Translations under genes and position numbers: made by a program
Assembly: GCA_005880525.1 (NCBI GenBank)
Contig: VBFW01000258.1
Span: forward strand, 1-5,037
Direction of reading: 5' to 3'
DNA from: Chloroflexota bacterium
GTDB taxonomy: Bacteria; Chloroflexota; Dormibacteria; Dormibacterales; Dormibacteraceae
DNA: 5,037 bases
The notes under the pieces: generated by a model
The model's input: only the letters and a program-made list of their open reading frames with translations
The model's database searches: none
What the model was told of the DNA's origin: nothing
Part shown: piece after piece, positions 1 through 5,037 of the stretch
How the letters are laid out: every line of letters begins with the position of its first letter
Numbering within the stretch: the first letter of the stretch is position 1

Positions 1-828
1 AACGCGCCGCCGCCCGCGCCCGCGATGCCGGTCGCTGCGGCCCCCGCGTCGCCCTTCACCGAGCCCCCGGCGTTTACGACGCCACCTGCCGCTGCCTACG
101 CGCCGCCGCCTCCTCCTCCGCCGGCCTACCAGAGCCCGTACTACGCGCCCGCCAGTGGAGCCATCCAGCCGCCGGTCCACCGCACGCCCTGGCTGGTGAT
201 CATCGCGGTCGTGGTCGTGCTGGTGCTGGTGATGGCAGGCGTGGGTACCGTACTTGCCATGGGCTTTGCGCGCTCGGGCAATCAGGCGGCCAGCGACATC
301 AAGCAGCTGTCGAGCCCATCACCCGCCGGCTCGCTGAGCCCTGTGCCGTCATCATCCCCAACGATCTCGACTCCAACCTCGGCCTCCAACGCCGGCCTGG
401 CGGTGCCGCTGCCCGACGGCTGGGTGGTGGACTCCCAGGACTCGGAAACCATCACGCTGATCAGTCCCAGCGGCACCGGCTCGATCAGCATCGCGAGCGG
501 CTCGTCGAGTCCGTTGCAGACCGCGCAGCAGAACAAGGCAACCGTCGACGCGTTCTTCAAGGAGCAGTTCCCGGACACGAAGAGCTGCACGGGCAGCAAG
601 ACCACGACCGGCTCGCTCAATGGAGTCGCAGGCATCTCATGGGAGCTGTGCTTCACGCTGACAAGCGGAGCGCAGTCGGTGCCCGCCGCGGCGCTGCTGT
701 TCGTCGGGTCCAATCCGAGCGGGAGCGTGTACTACGCGATGTACATGCTCACGGTTGCGAGCAACATGCCCGCGTTTTCCAAGGAATGCGCTCCGATCCT
801 CAAGGGCATTCAATGGAAGCTGAAGTAG
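1..828 (+). CDS. Pro/Ala-rich single-pass membrane protein with C-terminal extracytoplasmic domain (5' partial)
   Basis: I do not recognise a named family. The frame is open from base 1 with Pro/Ala codons before the first visible ATG at 25, so the real start probably lies upstream; residue numbers here count from that ATG (267 residues to the TAG at 826-828). Residues 1-54 are a disordered segment rich in Pro, Ala and Tyr, including a run of seven prolines. Residues 56-80 are one strongly hydrophobic helix (Val/Leu/Ile-rich). Residues 93-125 are a Ser/Pro/Thr-rich linker. Residues 126-267 look like a small globular domain with alternating beta-type segments, aromatic residues and three cysteines (C188, C209, C255). 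The likely topology is cytoplasmic Pro-rich tail, membrane anchor, and domain outside the membrane. The domain start (a 'PLPDGW' segment followed by beta-like strands) loosely recalls PsbP/DUF1795-type lipoprotein domains, but that is weak inference. A hairpin follows the stop, so it may not share a transcript with the transporter. Confidence 0.8.
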   Translation, partial: NAPPPAPAMPVAAAPASPFTEPPAFTTPPAAAYAPPPPPPPAYQSPYYAPASGAIQPPVHRTPWLVIIAVVVVLVLVMAGVGTVLAMGFARSGNQAASDIKQLSSPSPAGSLSPVPSSSPTISTPTSASNAGLAVPLPDGWVVDSQDSETITLISPSGTGSISIASGSSSPLQTAQQNKATVDAFFKEQFPDTKSCTGSKTTTGSLNGVAGISWELCFTLTSGAQSVPAAALLFVGSNPSGSVYYAMYMLTVASNMPAFSKECAPILKGIQWKLK

Positions 829-844
829 CCCGGTAGCCCCGGCG

Positions 845-863
845 CCGCCGGTAACTCCGGCGG
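845..863 (+). terminator. GC-rich hairpin after the membrane-protein gene, possible weak terminator
   Basis: CCGCCGG (845-851), a TAACT loop (852-856) and CCGGCGG (857-863) form a perfect 7-bp stem, 17 nt after the stop at 828. The sequence after it (TATGGTTT) has only a few scattered T residues rather than a clean U-tract, so termination would be inefficient if it occurs. It could instead be part of the promoter region of the transporter gene, because a -10-like box follows directly. The base pairing is seen in the sequence; the function is inferred. Confidence 0.4.
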
Positions 864-864
864 G

Positions 865-870
865 TATGGT
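865..870 (+). promoter_or_regulatory. Possible -10 box for the MMPL transporter gene
   Basis: TATGGT fits the TANNNT -10 pattern of high-GC bacteria and ends 11 nt before the ATG at 882. A transcript starting 6-8 nt downstream would have almost no leader. No Shine-Dalgarno-like GGAGG lies before the ATG, which fits near-leaderless translation. No convincing -35 box is visible; the region where it would lie overlaps or precedes the hairpin. Confidence 0.3.
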
Positions 871-881
871 TTACGCCTTCA

Positions 882-3152
882 ATGTTTGCTCGCTGGGGCC
901 GCTTCGTCTATCGCACGCGCTGGTGGATGCTCGGCTTCTCGGCCGTTCTGCTCGGCCTCTCGATCGGCGGGCTCATCACAGGTGGGAACCTTGCCGGCAA
1001 CGGCAACTTCGGCGCCGACCTGCCCGCGGGAAAGGCATCCAAGCTCATCCAGCAGGAGATGCGCCCGAACCAGGCCACATCGTCCAGCTCTGAGATGACC
1101 CTTCTCTTCGGCAGCAGCACACTGATCGCAACCGACGACGCGTTCAAGTCAGCGCTCGAGCAGGCGGTGGCGCCGCTGGAGACAGACTCGCGCGTGACGA
1201 GCGTTTTCACGCCGTACAACGTGCCCGACCCGTCGAACCTGATGTCTCGCGACAAGCACCACGCGCTGGTCGAAGTCCAGCTGCGAGACAAGTCGTCCGC
1301 CGCTGCGAAGTACTTCCACGAGCTGCTGTCGATGGTTCATCCAGGACCGCTGACGGTGGTCGCCACGGGGCAGGTGCCGCTCAACGACGCGTTCAACACC
1401 ACGCTCGAGTCCGACGTTCAGCGCGGCGAGGTGGTGGCCCTGCCCATCGCGCTGCTCGTGCTCGTTCTGATCTTCGCGTCCGTCGTCGCCGCACTGCTGC
1501 CGCTGGGCGTCGGCGTGCTCGCGATCGTCGGCGGCGTGGGCGGCACGCTCTTCCTCGGGCGCTTCACCGACGTGTCGCAGTACGCGATCAACGTCGTGAC
1601 GCTCATCGGCCTTGCCGTCGCGATCGACTACTCGCTGTTCATCGTCAGCCGCTTTCGCGATGAGCTCGCCGCGGGAAGCTCACGCGAGGAGGCGCTCGCG
1701 ATCACGATGGCCACGGCGGGCCGCGCCATCACCTTCTCCGGAATCACGGTGGCCATCGGGCTGTCCGCGATGCTGTTCTTCCAGGGCACGTTCCTGGCTT
1801 CGATGGGTGCTGCTGGAGCGATCGTCGTCGGGATCGCCGTCGTCTATGGCCTCACCTTCCTGCCGGCGCTGCTGGCGGTGCTTGGCCCGCGTGTCGACCG
1901 GCTGCGCCTGCCGTGGATCGGGCGCCGCCGTCCCGAGGGAACCGGCGCGTGGCATGCGATGGCCACGTGGGTGATGAAGCGCCCGCTCATCGTGCTCGTG
2001 CCTGCCTTGGTGGTGCTCTTGCTGGCGGGCACGCCGTTCCTGCAGTTGCGACTCGCCAACGGCGACGTCGACGTGCTGCCTCCTTCGAACACCGCCCGGC
2101 AGGGCTATGACATCTTGCGGAGCGATTTCCCCGGCCAGAACCAGACAACGATCACCGGCGTCGTCTACTACCCCGACGGGAGCCCGCTCACCGCCGATCA
2201 CATCGGTGCGGTCTACGACCTCAGCCGCCGCCTGGCGGCCCTGCCCTACGTCGACAAGGTGCAGAGCATCGTCAACGTCGACCCGAGCCTGACCCGCTAC
2301 GACTACGTGCGGCTCTACTCAGACACCACGACTCAGCTGCCTGCGGCTCTGCAGCAGGCACTGTCGCTCGGCGCAGGCCCGCACATCGTGCTCATTGATG
2401 TTGTGACGAACAAGGACTACACGTCCGATGACGCGCGCAACCTGGTCCGTGACGTGCGCGCTGAATCGGTGCCGGACGGGCAGGTCCTCGCCACCGGCAG
2501 CACCGCCTTCGACCTCGACGTCGTCGACTTCATCGTCCAGCGCACGCCGGTGGCTGTCGCTGCTGTCGTGCTCGTCACCTACATCGTGCTGTTCATGCTC
2601 ACCGGGTCGGTGGTGCTGCCGCTGAAGGCTGTGATCACAAACCTCGCCTCGATCTCCGCGTCGTTCGGAGCGCTCGTCTTCGTCTTCCAGCAGGGCCACT
2701 TCAGCGACCTGCTCGGATTCACGCCTCAGTCGATCGATCCCAGCATCCCAGTGATCCTGTTCAGCATCGTCTTCGGCATGTCCATGGACTACGAGGTGCT
2801 GCTGATCAGCCGCATCCAGGAGGAGTACCGCCGAACAGGCGACAACCAGGGCGGCGTCGCGCTGGGGCTCGAGAAGAGCGGCCGGCTCATCACCGGAGCC
2901 GCCGCGATCATGGTCACGGTGTTCTTCGCGTTTGCCCTGGCACAGGTCGTGATCATCAAGTCCATCGGCGTCGGCCTTGCAATCGCGATAGCGATCGATG
3001 CGACCATCGTCCGCATCCTGATCGTTCCCTCCGTCATGCGCATTCTCGGCCGAGCCAACTGGTGGGCCCCGCGGCCCCTGCGCTGGCTTCACGACCGCCT
3101 TGGCACCGGCGAAATCGCCAGACCTTCAGTGCAGCAGCCGGCGATCCCCTAG
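882..3152 (+). CDS. MMPL/RND-family membrane transporter (MmpL-like)
   Basis: A 756-residue proton-driven exporter of the MMPL branch of the RND superfamily, located in the cytoplasmic membrane; characterised relatives move lipids, siderophores or drugs. The fold is a duplicated half. TM1 (about 15-35) is followed by an extracytoplasmic loop (about 40-180) and TM2-6 (about 185-335). TM7 (about 368-388) is followed by a second loop (about 389-552) and TM8-12 (about 555-722). Each half carries the family signature: IDYSLFIVSRFRDE with D249-Y250, and MDYEVLLISRIQEE with D636-Y637. These match the Asp-Tyr pairs of the proton relay known from mycobacterial MmpL3, so the pump looks intact. The C-terminal tail after TM12 is short (about 34 residues), unlike the long cytoplasmic tail of MmpL3. 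The ATG at 882 gives the typical MMPL N-terminus (basic 'RTRWW' just before TM1); the ATG at 866 is out of frame. The substrate cannot be read from the sequence. It is probably co-transcribed with the propeller gene 12 nt downstream. Confidence 0.96.
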   Translation: MFARWGRFVYRTRWWMLGFSAVLLGLSIGGLITGGNLAGNGNFGADLPAGKASKLIQQEMRPNQATSSSSEMTLLFGSSTLIATDDAFKSALEQAVAPLETDSRVTSVFTPYNVPDPSNLMSRDKHHALVEVQLRDKSSAAAKYFHELLSMVHPGPLTVVATGQVPLNDAFNTTLESDVQRGEVVALPIALLVLVLIFASVVAALLPLGVGVLAIVGGVGGTLFLGRFTDVSQYAINVVTLIGLAVAIDYSLFIVSRFRDELAAGSSREEALAITMATAGRAITFSGITVAIGLSAMLFFQGTFLASMGAAGAIVVGIAVVYGLTFLPALLAVLGPRVDRLRLPWIGRRRPEGTGAWHAMATWVMKRPLIVLVPALVVLLLAGTPFLQLRLANGDVDVLPPSNTARQGYDILRSDFPGQNQTTITGVVYYPDGSPLTADHIGAVYDLSRRLAALPYVDKVQSIVNVDPSLTRYDYVRLYSDTTTQLPAALQQALSLGAGPHIVLIDVVTNKDYTSDDARNLVRDVRAESVPDGQVLATGSTAFDLDVVDFIVQRTPVAVAAVVLVTYIVLFMLTGSVVLPLKAVITNLASISASFGALVFVFQQGHFSDLLGFTPQSIDPSIPVILFSIVFGMSMDYEVLLISRIQEEYRRTGDNQGGVALGLEKSGRLITGAAAIMVTVFFAFALAQVVIIKSIGVGLAIAIAIDATIVRILIVPSVMRILGRANWWAPRPLRWLHDRLGTGEIARPSVQQPAIP

Positions 3153-3164
3153 CCGAGAGCGCCC

Positions 3165-4254
3165 GTGCGACCAATTGCGGCGTTGATCGGCGCGCTGGTG
3201 CTCGCCGTGAGCTGTACCGGCGCAGCGCCTGTCGCGACCACGCCGGCCACCGGCTGGTCGATGTTTCGCGGCGACCTTACGCGCGATGGCAATCCGCCGG
3301 GTGCGACACTGACCCGCGACCAGCTCAAGCACTACAAGCTCAAGTGGTCGCACACGCTCAACGGTGCTGTTGACGGCACGCCGATCGTGGTCAACGGCAT
3401 GGTCTATGCCGCGTACTTCGGCGGCCGGCTCGACGCGTTTCACCTGGACGACGGTGCGCAGGTGTGGTCGGACGACGGTCTCGGCGCCATCCGTCGGAGT
3501 CGCGTCGCCATACGGCGACACGCCGCTGCAGGCAGGCAGGGTAGTGGCGCTCGACCTCGCCACCGGCGCCATGAGATGGAGCTTCTGCGTGCGAGGCAAC
3601 TGTGCGCCGGGTTCTGGCGTCTGGTCCTCAGCGGCCATCGACAGCGCGGGTCATGGCTTCATCGGAGCTGGCAATCCTGACGACGCCGTGGTCTCGTTCG
3701 ACGTCGGCTCAGGCCAGAGGCTGTGGACGCAGAGCATCACGGCCGACCAGCGCCGCGACCTCGACGTCGGCGCCACGCCGGTCATCTTTCAGATCGGCAC
3801 TCGCGAGGTTGTCGCGGTGGGCTCGAATGGCGGAGTCTTCGCGCTGATCAATGTGGGGGACGGCAAGGTGATCTGGGCGCGGCAGCTCGTGGTGGGCAGC
3901 GCGGTGCACGGGCTCATCGCCTCGCCGGCCTACGACGGCAAGACCCAGTACGTCGCCTCAGCCAGTCCGCCCACCGATGTTTTCGCGCTCGACCCGCTGA
4001 CCGGCGCCACGAAGTGGCACCGCGGCCTGGGCAAGCCGATTTACTCGGCGCCGGCGGTGGGGAACGGGGTGGTCGTGTTCGGGGCGGGCGACCAGGCAGG
4101 TGGCAAGGGTGGCGTGTACGCGCTGTCGACTGCGGATGGGTCCCTGCTCTTCGGCTACGACGACGATCACGCGGTCCTCAGCAGCCCGGCGATCGCAGGC
4201 TCGACCGTGTTGGTCGGGGACGCCGGCGGCAACGTGATGGCGTTCGGGCCGTAA
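3165..4254 (+). pseudogene. PQQ-type (BamB-like) beta-propeller lipoprotein gene, frame-disrupted
   Basis: The 5' part starts at GTG 3165, with a weak GAGAG Shine-Dalgarno at 3155-3159. It encodes a lipoprotein-type signal (hydrophobic residues 4-15, LAVSC with C17 as the likely lipidated Cys), then 'WSMFRGDLTRDGN' (31-43), an N-terminal motif common in PQQ-propeller proteins, and a first blade ending at W101. Propeller coding then moves to the +1 frame near 3489-3500 and continues to the TAA at 4252-4254. Successive blade signatures follow: VVALDLATGAMRW, VVSFDVGSGQRLW, VFALINVGDGKVIW, VFALDPLTGATKW and VYALSTADGS. Read separately, the 5' frame runs through unrelated residues to a stop at 3678-3680, and the 3' frame (open from before ATG 3364) has no export signal. 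An intact protein of about 360 residues would be a surface-anchored scaffold or a quinoprotein-like domain; no clear enzyme active site is visible. The repeats are otherwise well preserved, so the break is either recent or a sequence error. Confidence 0.8.
3489..3510 (+). other. Site of reading-frame break in the propeller gene
   Basis: Upstream of here the frame set by GTG 3165 gives good propeller sequence up to 'VWSDDGLGAI' (Ile codon 3489-3491). Downstream, the frame one base later gives good sequence from 'VGVASPYGD' (first Val codon 3493-3495). Changing to that frame needs one extra base, or the loss of 3n+2 bases, relative to an intact gene. The segment contains GTCG/CGTCG near-repeats that could favour slippage or microhomology deletion. 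Confidence 0.75.
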
Positions 4255-4257
4255 CTC

Positions 4258-5037
4258 TTACTGGAGCGGGAACGGCGACTGCCACCAGTGAGGCACTTCG
4301 TCGACTTCGATCGCGACGACCCACTTGACCCACCAGAAGCCGCGCTGGTCCGTCGCGACGAGCCGCACCGGGAATCCGTGCCCTGGGTCGAGCGGCCTCC
4401 CGCCGATTCGTGTGGCGAGCAGAAGGTTCGATGCGCTCGTGAGCGCGAAGCGCCGGTCGTATCCGGTGTGCGACACGACGCGAATCGACGCGCCTGACGC
4501 GTCGCCGATCAGCCGATCCAGGCGAGCGCCCGCCCAGTCCTGAGCCGAGTAGAAGCCGCCGGTGCAGTCGAGGGGCGCGGTCATCCTGTCGTCGAACGCG
4601 TATAGCTGCTCGTACGTCCAGGCCCGGCCGGGCGTGCGCAGCGACCAGCTCGACGTGTTGATTTCCGGCACCGGATCGAACATCCATGAGCTGATGGGCA
4701 GCTGATCGGGATTGTGCGATCCCGCTTCATAGGAGCCGGTGAACCTGCGCGACGCACCGGGCAGTGCTGACGCGCGGACGACGACCTCGCTCATCGCGTA
4801 AGCCGCAGCCGCGCCTGCGAGCACCGCTCCACCGCGCAGTGCGGCGCGACGTGACATGTCGGCCGGCCGCAGCCTGACCCGTCGTGCGGCGACGTGCCAG
4901 ACGGCGAGCGGCACGGCTGCGATGGCGCCGCCGACATGGAAGTCCATCGCGCTTAAGGGCCCGATGCTCAGGGCGATGCCTGTCGATTGCAGCAGGCCGG
5001 CGGCGAGGGAGACGACCACCAGGAGGCCGAACAGGAT
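4258..5037 (-). CDS. Membrane-anchored molybdopterin-dependent oxidoreductase, sulfite-oxidase fold, with b-haem-type membrane segment (5' partial)
   Basis: The frame is open through the window edge at 5037, so the N-terminus is missing; numbering counts from an in-frame GTG at 5019 (253 residues to the TAA at 4258-4260), which is probably internal. Residues 1-45 are mostly hydrophobic and contain H28 and H42, 14 residues apart, a spacing seen for bis-His b-type haem ligation within membrane helices. SRRAALR (56-62) then a hydrophobic Ala-rich stretch (63-76) resembles a twin-arginine signal. Residues about 90-253 form the oxidoreductase molybdopterin-binding domain (PF00174 type). C152 in 'LDCTGGFYS' is the expected molybdenum-ligating Cys, followed by 'DWAGARLDRLI', 'GFPVRL' (215-220), 'WWVKWV' (229-234) and a terminal 'WWQSPFPL', all typical of this family. 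It would act on the outer face, passing electrons through haem to or from the membrane; the substrate is unknown. The architecture recalls MsrP/MsrQ (YedY/YedZ) fused into one chain. It converges on the propeller gene with a 3-nt gap. Confidence 0.88.
   Translation of the reverse strand: MLFGLLVVVSLAAGLLQSTGIALSIGPLSAMDFHVGGAIAAVPLAVWHVAARRVRLRPADMSRRAALRGGAVLAGAAAAYAMSEVVVRASALPGASRRFTGSYEAGSHNPDQLPISSWMFDPVPEINTSSWSLRTPGRAWTYEQLYAFDDRMTAPLDCTGGFYSAQDWAGARLDRLIGDASGASIRVVSHTGYDRRFALTSASNLLLATRIGGRPLDPGHGFPVRLVATDQRGFWWVKWVVAIEVDEVPHWWQSPFPLQ

Noticed and set aside
25..180. Tandem DNA repeat in the proline-rich coding region
   Set aside because: The CCG/CCT-rich codons are irregular and reflect Pro/Ala coding bias; no repeated unit of fixed length is present.
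866..868. ATG upstream of the transporter as an alternative start
   Set aside because: It is out of frame with the transporter and leads to Arg-rich shadow sequence ending at 1093.
1680..2201. Minus-strand open frame (173 codons) opposite the transporter
   Set aside because: It has low-complexity Arg/Asp/Gln-rich translation with no recognisable motif, and lies entirely within the well-supported transporter gene.
2319..3092. Long minus-strand open frame (257 codons) opposite the transporter
   Set aside because: Its translation is dominated by Asp, Glu, Arg and His without domain structure, the usual shadow of a GC-rich membrane-protein gene. The plus strand has clear MMPL signatures over the same bases.
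3485..3510. Programmed ribosomal frameshift joining the two propeller halves
   Set aside because: There is no slippery heptamer, internal Shine-Dalgarno or obvious downstream stem, and the blade containing the junction is too short. Mutation or sequence error is simpler.
3126..3638. Minus-strand open frame across the transporter/propeller junction
   Set aside because: It has no motif or ribosome-binding site and is antisense to convincing signal-peptide and propeller sequence.
4240..4290. Bidirectional terminator between the convergent genes
   Set aside because: I found no GC-rich inverted repeat with flanking T/A tracts around the two stop codons.
4178..4687. Second minus-strand frame overlapping the molybdoenzyme gene
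   Set aside because: It is Arg-rich shadow sequence in another frame. The overlapping frame ending at 4258 contains the molybdopterin-domain motifs.

Overview
The window is gene-dense, high-GC bacterial DNA with four protein-coding loci and no RNA genes, mobile elements or CRISPR arrays that I can see. The high GC, the strong G/C bias at third codon positions, the use of a GTG start, the weak Shine-Dalgarno sequences and the MmpL-like transporter suggest an actinobacterial or Chloroflexota/Dormibacterota-like soil bacterium. That assignment is inference; no marker gene is present.

Layout. (1) 1-828, plus strand: 3' part of a gene for a Pro/Ala-rich, single-pass membrane protein with a small extracytoplasmic domain; its true start lies before the window. 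(2) 829-881: a short intergenic gap with a perfect 7-bp GC-rich hairpin and a possible -10 box. (3) 882-3152, plus: a complete 756-residue MMPL/RND-superfamily transporter with both Asp-Tyr proton-relay pairs. (4) 3165-4254, plus: a PQQ-type (BamB-like) beta-propeller lipoprotein gene starting 12 nt after the transporter. Its reading frame is broken near 3489-3500, so it is either a pseudogene or a sequence/assembly error. (5) 4258-5037, minus: a gene convergent with the propeller gene and only 3 nt from it. It encodes a membrane protein with a probable b-type haem helix region, an internal twin-arginine-like motif and a C-terminal sulfite-oxidase-type molybdopterin domain; its N-terminus lies beyond the window.

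How the genes relate. The transporter and propeller lipoprotein are probably co-transcribed, which would place an export pump and a cell-surface scaffold protein in one unit. The upstream proline-rich protein may be separated from them by the hairpin. The molybdoenzyme is transcribed toward them and is probably functionally unrelated. No clear new system is visible. The most interesting points are the fused haem-membrane/Tat-like/molybdopterin architecture and the nature of the break in the propeller gene.
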